From contig DSAU01000453.1 of assembly GCA_011046315.1 (NCBI GenBank), positions 1 to 6,796 of the forward strand: a DNA stretch of 6,796 nt, written 5' to 3'. Below are positions 1 to 6,744 of the stretch, piece after piece; the stretch's first letter is position 1, and every line of letters begins with the position of its first letter. The DNA is from a bacterium (GTDB taxonomy: Bacteria; Zhuqueibacterota; Zhuqueibacteria; Thermofontimicrobiales; Thermofontimicrobiaceae). A model generated the notes under the pieces. The model had not been told where the DNA came from. It saw only the letters and a program-made list of their open reading frames with translations, and made no database searches. The position numbers and the translations under genes are program-made.

Positions 1-905
1 ATCATAATGTTCATGATTCCAATACCTCCAACGATTAGCGAAATCATGGCAATCCCGGCGGTGACCAGACTGGCCGTTCGAGTCATTTTTTCGGCTGATT
101 GGAATAACTTTTCTACATTCACCGCTTTAAAAATATCTTCTCCTTTATAACGGCTTTTCAGAATCTCTTCTGCTTGTTTCAATGCTTGCTTTACTTGCGA
201 TCGTTCCGTTTGACAATAAATGGTTTCAATAGCATCGCCATAAAAAAAATATTTTAATGCTGTGATCGGAATGTAAACATTCCCACGATAACTCGGCTGT
301 AAGCCCTCAGACTTTTTATTTAATAAACCGATCACTTTAAATTTAATGTTACTGAAGAGTACCGAGCTTAATAGCGGGTCCCTTTGACTTAAATATTTTT
401 TTAGATAATCCGAATATTCAATAACACATACTTTTCGACTTTCACAGATGTCACTCTCACTTAAAAATCGCCCTCGAACCAGCTCCAATTTCATGATTTG
501 CTGGTATGACGGCTCAGTAGCAATGACATTCAAATTTAGTGGCTTGCTATTAAGCGATAAACTGGTGAACAGATTATGAAAGGCAGCGATTTTATTTATT
601 TTTGTTCCATAGTATTTTAAGCATTCGATATCACTATATTTCAAAGGCTGATAACTGGTGAACCTTCTTTCACTGGCATTTTCTTCGATGCTAACACTCG
701 TCCGTTTCGGTTGGATCCAGAAAACATCAGCGCCAATTTTATCAATTTCAATCTGGATACGCTGGCGATGTCCTTCACCAAACGAAACCACCGTAATCAC
801 CGCCGCCACGCCGATGACAACTCCCAAAATAGCCAGGAATGAGCGCAGCAGATTCATTCGTATGCTTGCTATCCCTTGCTTTAAGTTAATCACCATTTCT
901 TTCAT
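1..905 (-). CDS. MacB/FtsX-family ABC transporter permease, partial (C-terminus beyond window)
   Basis: This is the inner-membrane permease of a tripartite ABC exporter of the MacAB-TolC kind, which couples ATP hydrolysis to movement of a substrate from the periplasm through TolC. The 301 visible residues show a cytoplasmic N-terminus, TM1 at about 20-42 (RSFLAILGVVIGVAAVI, typical of MacB), a periplasmic core domain at about 43-275, and TM2 starting near 277 with the conserved SLIVGGIGIMNIM. TM3 and TM4, roughly 100 residues, should lie beyond the left edge. Unlike true MacB there is no fused N-terminal ATPase domain, so the ATPase must be encoded separately, as in LolCDE or YknYZ-type systems. 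The ATG at 905 starts 7 bases after the adaptor stop codon. There is no good Shine-Dalgarno, only an A-rich run, so translational coupling is likely. Family call is secure; the substrate is unknown. Confidence 0.93.
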   Translation of the reverse strand, partial: MKEMVINLKQGIASIRMNLLRSFLAILGVVIGVAAVITVVSFGEGHRQRIQIEIDKIGADVFWIQPKRTSVSIEENASERRFTSYQPLKYSDIECLKYYGTKINKIAAFHNLFTSLSLNSKPLNLNVIATEPSYQQIMKLELVRGRFLSESDICESRKVCVIEYSDYLKKYLSQRDPLLSSVLFSNIKFKVIGLLNKKSEGLQPSYRGNVYIPITALKYFFYGDAIETIYCQTERSQVKQALKQAEEILKSRYKGEDIFKAVNVEKLFQSAEKMTRTASLVTAGIAMISLIVGGIGIMNIM

Positions 906-912
906 AATTTTT

Positions 913-2028
913 TTATCTGAAAAAAGGAGTGAGATTTGATCTTTGTTTTATCTGAATAGCTGTTTTTTGAGTAGCGACTTTTGTTCCATTTTCTACATCC
1001 AGATTGCCTCTGGTAATGACTTTTTCTTGTTCACTTAAGCCCGAAATTATTTCCGAAAAATCATCATTGTAATGACCAGTCTCAACAATTTTTTCAATGG
1101 CATGTTCATTTTCGATAACGTAAACGATTTTTCCGTTGTCACGATATAAAATAGTCTCCAACGGAATACTCATCGCATTATCTATTTCGGCTAAGATGAT
1201 TTTGGCATCAACATTTGATCCAAACAGAATTTGATCGTCTGGTAGGATCGTTAAGGAAGAATAAACATTAAATGTAACAGCAGCGTTTTGCCGATAGCTT
1301 TGTGAGCTTGATTGGTCTGCTAAAGTGGAAATTTCTGTTATTACCCCCTGGCGCTGGCCATTAAAAATATTGCTGGTCAAAATAACATTTTGACCAACAA
1401 TCACTTTATTTATATCTTGCTGAAAAATCGGCAACTCCACACAAATATCATGAACATCAATCAAGGTGAATAGCTCTGTCCCACTGAACACTCGATCAAG
1501 GTGGTTAAACTTTTTGTTCATGATCACTCCATCAAACGAGGCGATTATTGCTTTATCTGCCATTTCTTCCTTGATATCCTGGACATAGACCCCCTGTTTA
1601 TATTCTCGGATATTCATCTCTTTTAATTCTCTCTCTGAAATAGCTTTTGCCTGAAACAGCTCTTCTCCCTGAATGCGTTGTTCTTGAAGCAATTGCAAAT
1701 CAATCTCTGCCAGTTTCAGTTGCTGCTGTTTTTTCTGTAACTCACGATCATCCAATCGAATCCTTGCAATAGCTGAATTTTTTTTAACATCACTTAGATT
1801 TTGATAGCCCGCATCCAGGATAATGCCATAACTGGTTGACTTCACCGTTTCGACTTTTCGAGATATAATTTTGCCAGTGCTGGATATACTAGAAATGAAC
1901 GGTCCTCTTTGGACTTCATGATATTCAACATAAACAGGATCGTCATGACTGGCTTGCCTACCAAAATAAAAAAGATAGCTCAGTCCAACGATTAACATTA
2001 TTCCAATTATGATAAAAACTGTTTTCAC
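913..2028 (-). CDS. HlyD/MacA-type periplasmic adaptor (membrane fusion protein)
   Basis: This adaptor bridges the inner-membrane permease and the TolC channel. I prefer the GTG at 2028 (371 aa). It has AAGGA 7 bases upstream and leads directly into a hydrophobic anchor at about 2-22 (KTVFIIIGIMLIVGLSYLFYF). The longer reading from a TTG at 2058 adds only ten residues encoded by a repeat. Numbered from the GTG, domains are: first lipoyl half at about 45-95, alpha-hairpin at about 94-155, second lipoyl half at about 159-172 (AIIASFDGVIMNK), beta-barrel at about 182-280, and membrane-proximal domain at about 282-355 (SIPLETILYRDNGKIVYVI, the usual family pattern). At the hairpin tip, L124 and S131 have the spacing of the RLS docking motif known from AcrA/MacA, but Gln120 stands where Arg is expected. 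It lies between tolC and permease genes, as expected for its role. Confidence 0.93.
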   Translation of the reverse strand: MKTVFIIIGIMLIVGLSYLFYFGRQASHDDPVYVEYHEVQRGPFISSISSTGKIISRKVETVKSTSYGIILDAGYQNLSDVKKNSAIARIRLDDRELQKKQQQLKLAEIDLQLLQEQRIQGEELFQAKAISERELKEMNIREYKQGVYVQDIKEEMADKAIIASFDGVIMNKKFNHLDRVFSGTELFTLIDVHDICVELPIFQQDINKVIVGQNVILTSNIFNGQRQGVITEISTLADQSSSQSYRQNAAVTFNVYSSLTILPDDQILFGSNVDAKIILAEIDNAMSIPLETILYRDNGKIVYVIENEHAIEKIVETGHYNDDFSEIISGLSEQEKVITRGNLDVENGTKVATQKTAIQIKQRSNLTPFFR

Positions 2029-2040
2029 AATCAAATCCTT
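2026..2040 (-). promoter_or_regulatory. Ribosome binding site and GTG start that decide the adaptor's N-terminus
   Basis: On the minus strand the sequence reads AAAAAGGATTTGATTGTG. The AAGGA core is separated from the GTG by 7 bases, which is good Shine-Dalgarno spacing. The alternative TTG at 2058 sits inside the 8-bp repeat tract and has no such element. The GTG also gives an ideal N-terminal membrane anchor. I infer that the real start is 2028. Confidence 0.65.
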
Positions 2041-2100
2041 TTTACCCGATTTCCCCAATTACCTGATCGACTAATTACCCAATTACCCAGTTACCTAATC
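2038..2100. repeat. Degenerate 8-bp tandem repeat cluster between tolC and adaptor genes
   Basis: On the plus strand this stretch is built from variants of an 8-bp unit near ACCCAATT. In order these are about ACCCGATT, a 9-base CCCCAATT form, ACCTGATC, GACTAATT, ACCCAATT, ACCCAGTT and ACCTAATC. On the minus strand it reads as repeated GGTAATTG. The cluster begins at the tolC stop codon (TAG at 2095-2097) and ends just before the adaptor's ribosome binding site, so it fills almost the whole gap. It is not a CRISPR: there are no spacers and the unit is too short. I see no strong hairpin in it. Its function is unknown. Confidence 0.7.
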
Positions 2101-3537
2101 CTTCTGTCTCTCCACCCACTCTCCCAAAATTCCCATCGCCTTTGCCAACTGCGCGCTCTGAGTGATGTAAGAAATTTTGGCGCTATTTAACGATCGCTGC
2201 GCATTGGTATAGCGCTGACGAATATTTTCAATTTCTGTGGATGATATTTGCCCCTGCTTGAATCTCAATTCAGCGATTTTTAGGGCCTCTTCAGCGATCT
2301 TCAAATTCAATGTCAACGATTTTATTCGGTTCTGATTTAATTGTAACGATCGAAAATTTTCTTCAATTGCTATGGCAATACCCTCTTTAAATAAATTCAG
2401 ATTTTTTTGTGTAATATCAAGAGCATATTTAGCGATTTGCAACTGATTGGAACGAGCCCCGCCGTCTAAAATGGGAAATGATAGGTTTGCCTGGAATCTC
2501 CAATAGCGATTGGGGTAGTCCCAAAACGATGATCCTAACGATACATCATATTGAGAACTAAATGAATAATTACCTTTAAGCGATAACGTGGGATAAGCAG
2601 CAGCGTTTATTTGTTTCAGGCTTAACTCAGCCAATTCCAGACTAATTTCTTGTTGCTTGATCTCAAGGCGATTTTGAAGCGCCGTTTGGATAGCATAGTC
2701 TAAATTGAAATTGGTAGTGTCCATCTGAATTTCTGCTGTTAATTGAATCTCAGCATTAAAATCATGTCCCAACAACCACAAAAATGCTCTTAGCTGAGTT
2801 TGCAAGCTGTTTTGCGCCACAGCTAAATTATCTTCTGCTACCTGATATTGAACCCGAATATTCATCACCTCAAATTCAGATAATTGCCCCGCTTTCAGTC
2901 GCAGCTCCGCAATATCCAGGACTCGTTTAGCTGACTCTAAGTCGTACTCACTCTGCTCCACATTTCTAAAAGCCTGCCACAGTTGAAAATAAGAATTGAT
3001 AACAGCAATGATCAATCCCTCTTTTTGCAACTGATAAGACATCCCAGCAGTTACAAAATTTCTTTTCGCCCTGATGATATCGGCGTGTCCTGATTGCATG
3101 CCAGCCCAGCTTAGCGGCTGTTGAAAAGTGAAATTCAACTGCGGTGAGCTATAAAATGATTGAGAGTCAAAAATCTGTGTCTGGTATCCGAATCCTAAAT
3201 GAGTTCTGCTGCCTAAGGGAGTTAAAAGGGTGTAACCAAAATCAAAATTGGGTGTGGTAACTTGCGACCAGGATTCATAATAGATGTTCTGGGTTAATGA
3301 GCGCGAATAGTTTTGTAGCGTATTGAGATTTAAATTCATCTTTAAGCGATAGGCTGACTCTGCTAAATTTAATTGGGACTGGGTTGAAAGATAATTTTTC
3401 TGGATGGCGTACATGATGGTTTGATTGTAGTTTAATGCTCTTTCAATTGAATCGTATAATGTCAGCGGTTGCGAATTGGATATTTCATAATAGAAAAAGA
3501 ATAGAATAATTATACCAATTAATTTGACTCGGAACAT
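2095..3537 (-). CDS. TolC-family outer-membrane efflux protein
   Basis: This 480-residue protein should form the trimeric outer-membrane and periplasmic channel of the exporter encoded next to it. A signal peptide covers about residues 1-22 (KLIGIIILFFFYYEI core, likely cleavage at SNS/QP). The mature N-terminus QPLTLYDSIERALNYN is the common start of OEP proteins. The family's internal duplication is clear: IAELRLKAGQLSEFEVMNIR near 209-228 is echoed by IAELRFKQGQISSTEIENIR near 421-440, each in a long helical hairpin. PTLSLKGNYSF near 316-326 and FPILDGGARSNQL near 354-366 are typical of the second half. The length is normal. The ATG at 3537 is the first start before the signal peptide; an AGAGG sits upstream at about 12 bases, longer than ideal. 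It could serve other pumps too, but its place beside adaptor and permease genes suggests a dedicated channel. Confidence 0.95.
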   Translation of the reverse strand: MFRVKLIGIIILFFFYYEISNSQPLTLYDSIERALNYNQTIMYAIQKNYLSTQSQLNLAESAYRLKMNLNLNTLQNYSRSLTQNIYYESWSQVTTPNFDFGYTLLTPLGSRTHLGFGYQTQIFDSQSFYSSPQLNFTFQQPLSWAGMQSGHADIIRAKRNFVTAGMSYQLQKEGLIIAVINSYFQLWQAFRNVEQSEYDLESAKRVLDIAELRLKAGQLSEFEVMNIRVQYQVAEDNLAVAQNSLQTQLRAFLWLLGHDFNAEIQLTAEIQMDTTNFNLDYAIQTALQNRLEIKQQEISLELAELSLKQINAAAYPTLSLKGNYSFSSQYDVSLGSSFWDYPNRYWRFQANLSFPILDGGARSNQLQIAKYALDITQKNLNLFKEGIAIAIEENFRSLQLNQNRIKSLTLNLKIAEEALKIAELRFKQGQISSTEIENIRQRYTNAQRSLNSAKISYITQSAQLAKAMGILGEWVERQKD

Positions 3538-3552
3538 CTATTCACACAGCCT

Positions 3553-3574
3553 CTGATTTGTTTTTAAAAATCAG
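3553..3574. other. Small inverted repeat in the leader of the tolC-family gene
   Basis: CTGATTT and AAATCAG form a perfect 7-bp stem around an 8-base AT loop, in the 63-base gap before the TolC-family gene. On the minus-strand transcript it ends about 15 bases before the ATG, just ahead of the AGAGG that may act as ribosome binding site. No T-tract follows it on either strand, so it is not a usual intrinsic terminator. It could influence translation or RNA stability, or be chance in AT-rich DNA. Confidence 0.35.
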
Positions 3575-3600
3575 CCATTCTTTGCTAGAGTTTTAGTCGC

Positions 3601-4257
3601 TTAAAATCGATAGCTGCTTCCGAAGACAATAGAAAATAACCCTACCTTTGAATCTTTAGTATTTGTTAACTCCTCACCAGCAAAAGCAATTTTATACTTA
3701 CCCTCAATCAAAACAGAGAAATTTCGCCAGACTGGCTGTTCCCATCCAGCAATAATGTTTCCAGCAAAGCAAATTTTCGTCTTATCATAAGTTTCTTTGC
3801 CCACCTCAATCACATTATCATCCTGATCGATCCAAAAAGATCGCCAGTCAGTATAGAGAATTCTTTTGACATAAATGATGTCAATCCCAATTCCAGCACC
3901 CAGGTAAAAATGTTGATACGGATGAGCCAAAATAGCCGGAGTTAAGCTGAAGTTCCTCCATAATTGTCCATTTCGTGAGGTGTAAGTTGTCCCCCGATAT
4001 TCAAGGCTTCGAGAGTTCCAATAGTGCTTGTATTGAAAATATCCAATTTCATGTCTAAATGTGAGCCGATTTGCTATCGGGAACGATAATGCCGATCCGA
4101 ACTCAACATGATTTTTAATCCGATTATATGAGGAAAAGTTGATACCGCTGAGATTTATTTGTACAGATTTTTTACTGGATTGAGCAGAAAGCGGGAAAAC
4201 ATTTATTAAAACTGGTATAATTGTTATCCAGAAAAATAATTTTGGTTTTATGACCAT
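3601..4257 (-). CDS. Predicted small outer-membrane beta-barrel protein, function unknown
   Basis: I do not recognise a specific family. The 218-residue product begins with a signal peptide (basic KPK, then FFWITIIPVLINVFPL, likely cleavage after LSA at residue 25). The rest alternates polar and hydrophobic or aromatic residues. I can draw about eight amphipathic strands, near 33-40, 49-59, 64-77, 101-111, 115-130, 161-172, 178-191 and 203-218. The protein ends SSYRF; a terminal aromatic, especially Phe, is the usual signal for BAM-dependent insertion. This matches the general shape of OmpA-like or 'outer membrane beta-barrel' proteins of FCB bacteria. Its ATG lies 14 bases after the receptor stop codon, with a weak GTGGA upstream, so it is probably co-transcribed and may assist the receptor or the exporter. 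That role is inference. An acidic hairpin near 143-160 (DQDDNVIEVGKE) looks like an extended loop. Confidence 0.7.
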   Translation of the reverse strand: MVIKPKLFFWITIIPVLINVFPLSAQSSKKSVQINLSGINFSSYNRIKNHVEFGSALSFPIANRLTFRHEIGYFQYKHYWNSRSLEYRGTTYTSRNGQLWRNFSLTPAILAHPYQHFYLGAGIGIDIIYVKRILYTDWRSFWIDQDDNVIEVGKETYDKTKICFAGNIIAGWEQPVWRNFSVLIEGKYKIAFAGEELTNTKDSKVGLFSIVFGSSYRF

Positions 4258-4271
4258 GCTAAATTTCCACT

Positions 4272-6650
4272 TTAAAATTCTACCTGAATACCAACATCAA
4301 AGGTGCGCCGGCTGAGCCCATGTTCGACTCTGGCGCCGCTGATCCAGGAATAACCCAGGACATTATATCGATCAAATAGGTTTAATATTTCTTGTCGCAA
4401 TGTGATATCCAAATTGAACAGCCTAAATTTTTGCGTAAAACCGATATCAAAGCGTTGGTAATCGGGCGCACGCCAGGCGTTGCGGCGACTGGTTATGACG
4501 ATTGGCTCGCCGGTCTCATTTTTTTTGACCAGTTGATATGTAAATGGAAAGCCGCTGCTTATCAGAATGCGAATATGGATTCGGGAACCGGGAAAACGTA
4601 CCATTTTGTCCTGCAGCGTTGCTGCAATGCAATGGCGTTGATCCGACGGTCGGGGCACCCAGCCTTCATTGTCATAAGCCAGATCCTCACGAGCAACCAT
4701 GTAGCTATAGCTGAGCCAGGCCAGACAGTCGGGGATAAAGTCGCCCCTTAAATGAGCATCCAAACCGTAAACATAACCGATAGCATCATTATAACCCGAA
4801 TATACCAGGCGCACATCCCAGATATCATAAGAAATCAGGTCACGAAGCCATTTGTAATAGACTTCCATGCGTAAGCTCATATTTGTCCCCCATCGGCGTT
4901 CCAATCCCGCGGTGACTTGAGTCGCTTTTTGCGATCTCAAATCTGATGCTCGTTCCGCGGAATGGCCGCGTAGCTCTTTGTACAGCGGAGGCTGAGCATA
5001 ACGACCGGCAGCCAGAAAAATATCGGTGCTATCTGATAAATGAAATAGCATCTGGAACCGCGGCATAAACAAGCGCTCGTGGTTGAAGTCGTATCGAGTG
5101 AATCGCAAGCCGCCGTTAATGGAAACAAAGGTTCTGGGCTGCCAGCGATATTCGCCATAAGCCGAAATGCCCGTAGCTGGAATGATCCGGTTCGTAAACA
5201 TCGAATCCGGGTCGGTTGGCATCCTGGGAATTGATTCCACTTTCTGCTCCAACCGGTCATTAAATCGATATCGCTTTAGCTCCAATCCCCAATTAATTTG
5301 ATGCGCCGGGTTTAATTGATAACTGCCGTTGAACAGAAATCTTGCCAACGAAATATGTAACCGATTATCAAAGGTCTCAACCCGACCGGGATCAGATGCC
5401 CGGGTTGAATCCGGCTGCCATCGGGTGCTGTCAACGGGCAGGATGGCATAATATTCGACATGCGTATCTTCGTACTCCTGCTGCTTAAACAAACTTCCGC
5501 TGAGTTGCCACCTAAGCTTGTCATTAACCTGAAACAGCCATTGCAGCCCGACCGCGGTTGCCTGATAGGTGAACGACTCGCTGCCACGCAAATCCATGTA
5601 ATGAATTTCGGTATTGGCCAACCGCCAACCCGAAGCCCAGGCTTTGGGTGTGAGCTTAAAACGGCTATTGCCATAAAGTCCAAACAATTTCAGTTGATTG
5701 CGGGAATTAAGGTGATAATTCACACCCAACTGGATATCTCGAAAATCGGGGCTATAATTGCCCGTAGTCTGTAATACATTGAAAAGATAGCCATAATTAA
5801 TTCTTCGCAGTCCTAAAATCCAGGTGCCTTTGTCATTGAATGGACCTTCAAGTGTCAGTCCCGTCTTGATCGATGAGAGCTCAGCCCGACCTGAAATTTT
5901 ATTTATATCCCGGTCACGGTAACTAATATCCAGCACTGAAGATAGTTTATCGCCATAACAGACCGGAAATGCCCCGGTGCGCAGGTTAATGCTCTGGATG
6001 AGATCCGGATTGACGAGCGAGGGATTTTCAGCAATTCCTTTGCGTACCAGAATGGGCTGATAGATTTCCACCCCATTCAGGTAAACAAGATTTTCATCAT
6101 AATTTCCACCACGAACGTTATAAAATGTGCTTTGATCATTGCCAGACGAAACGCCAGGCAGGGTTTTTAGTGAAATTAATGCATCGGGCAGTGGATTGGC
6201 AATAGTAGCCAATTTCGCCGGCGGAATCTCGAAACGAGTAAGTCGAGGCTCTTCTGTATGTGCTGTGATTGATACTTCTTGACCGGGAAGAATTTTAGGT
6301 TTCAGGGCTATGTTTAATGTAAGCGGTTCCGAGCCAGGCAGCAGGGTGATGGTTTTCTGTTGAGAATAATAGCCGATGTAGCTGAAAACGAGGGTATAGG
6401 TTCCTGGCGGCAAAAAAAATCGATAATTGCCTGACTCATCAGAGATAGTACCTATATTTTGATTTAGGATTTTGATGTTAGTGTTAGCTAAAGGTTTTTG
6501 GGAACCAGCATCGATTATATTTCCTGCTAGTTCGATTTTCTGACTTGAAGATGGGTAAACAAATTTGGCTGTTATCAAAAAAATAAATAGAAACCAAATA
6601 ATGTGTTTACTTAATATTTTAGAAAAAAAATCTAAGTTAATTTTTATCAT
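4272..6650 (-). CDS. TonB-dependent outer-membrane receptor with carboxypeptidase-regulatory-like domain
   Basis: This receptor should import, or sense, a ligand across the outer membrane using TonB-ExbBD energy. I choose the ATG at 6650 (792 aa), with AGG about 8 bases upstream; a TTG two codons earlier has poorer spacing. Numbered from that ATG: signal peptide at about 1-35, CarboxypepD_reg-like domain at about 38-125 (AGNIIDAGSQKPLANTNI, then GTISDESGNYRFFLPPGTYTL), a possible TonB box EVSITA near 125-130, plug at about 138-250 (LPDALISLKTLPGVSSGND, NVRGGNYDENLVYLNGVEIY, LSSVLDI), then a 22-strand-type barrel to the end. The C-terminus TFDVGIQVEF carries the terminal Phe. Length is usual for FecA/CirA-like receptors and shorter than typical SusC. 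No susD-like gene follows, so a glycan-uptake pair is not supported. GC content rises markedly inside the barrel part. Ligand unknown; iron complexes, cobalamin or peptides are possible. Confidence 0.95.
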   Translation of the reverse strand: MIKINLDFFSKILSKHIIWFLFIFLITAKFVYPSSSQKIELAGNIIDAGSQKPLANTNIKILNQNIGTISDESGNYRFFLPPGTYTLVFSYIGYYSQQKTITLLPGSEPLTLNIALKPKILPGQEVSITAHTEEPRLTRFEIPPAKLATIANPLPDALISLKTLPGVSSGNDQSTFYNVRGGNYDENLVYLNGVEIYQPILVRKGIAENPSLVNPDLIQSINLRTGAFPVCYGDKLSSVLDISYRDRDINKISGRAELSSIKTGLTLEGPFNDKGTWILGLRRINYGYLFNVLQTTGNYSPDFRDIQLGVNYHLNSRNQLKLFGLYGNSRFKLTPKAWASGWRLANTEIHYMDLRGSESFTYQATAVGLQWLFQVNDKLRWQLSGSLFKQQEYEDTHVEYYAILPVDSTRWQPDSTRASDPGRVETFDNRLHISLARFLFNGSYQLNPAHQINWGLELKRYRFNDRLEQKVESIPRMPTDPDSMFTNRIIPATGISAYGEYRWQPRTFVSINGGLRFTRYDFNHERLFMPRFQMLFHLSDSTDIFLAAGRYAQPPLYKELRGHSAERASDLRSQKATQVTAGLERRWGTNMSLRMEVYYKWLRDLISYDIWDVRLVYSGYNDAIGYVYGLDAHLRGDFIPDCLAWLSYSYMVAREDLAYDNEGWVPRPSDQRHCIAATLQDKMVRFPGSRIHIRILISSGFPFTYQLVKKNETGEPIVITSRRNAWRAPDYQRFDIGFTQKFRLFNLDITLRQEILNLFDRYNVLGYSWISGARVEHGLSRRTFDVGIQVEF

Positions 6651-6744
6651 GATCAAAACCTATAATTATGTGGCTACAAACTCACTGTGCTTCGATGAAT
6701 TCAAATTTAATTACCAATCTGGCATTGAACATAGATAACCTTCT
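6651..6744 (-). other. AT-rich leader upstream of the receptor gene; no clear promoter
   Basis: This 94-base gap would hold the promoter of the five-gene cluster. On the minus strand there is a CATAAT about 15 bases before the ATG but no matching -35 element at 16-18 bases. A TAGGTTTT partly matches the Bacteroidetes -7 pattern TAnnTTTG but lies too close to the start codon, and its TTTG partner has the wrong spacing. No Fur-box-like palindrome or riboswitch fold was evident by eye. Transcription may begin here or come from further upstream. Confidence 0.25.

Noticed and set aside
658..939. Plus-strand open frame of 93 codons
   Set aside because: It lies antisense to the permease gene, whose product matches the MacB family throughout; the antisense product shows no domain.
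2038..2100. Repeat tract as a CRISPR array or attachment site
   Set aside because: Units are 8 bp, contiguous and degenerate, with no spacers, and no integrase or cas gene is nearby.
3553..3574. Inverted repeat as an intrinsic terminator
   Set aside because: No T-tract follows on either strand and the stem is AT-rich.
4392..5774. Plus-strand and alternative minus-strand open frames of 104-123 codons within the receptor gene
   Set aside because: They overlap a clear TonB-dependent receptor in its GC-rich part, where stop codons are rarer in other frames; none shows family motifs.
4272..6650. SusC-type glycan importer
   Set aside because: The protein is shorter than typical SusC, and the next gene encodes a small barrel-like protein with a normal signal peptide, not a SusD lipoprotein.
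6651..6744. Fur box, riboswitch or clear promoter upstream of the receptor
   Set aside because: Only isolated -10-like hexamers are present; spacing to any partner element is wrong and no palindrome or conserved fold is apparent.
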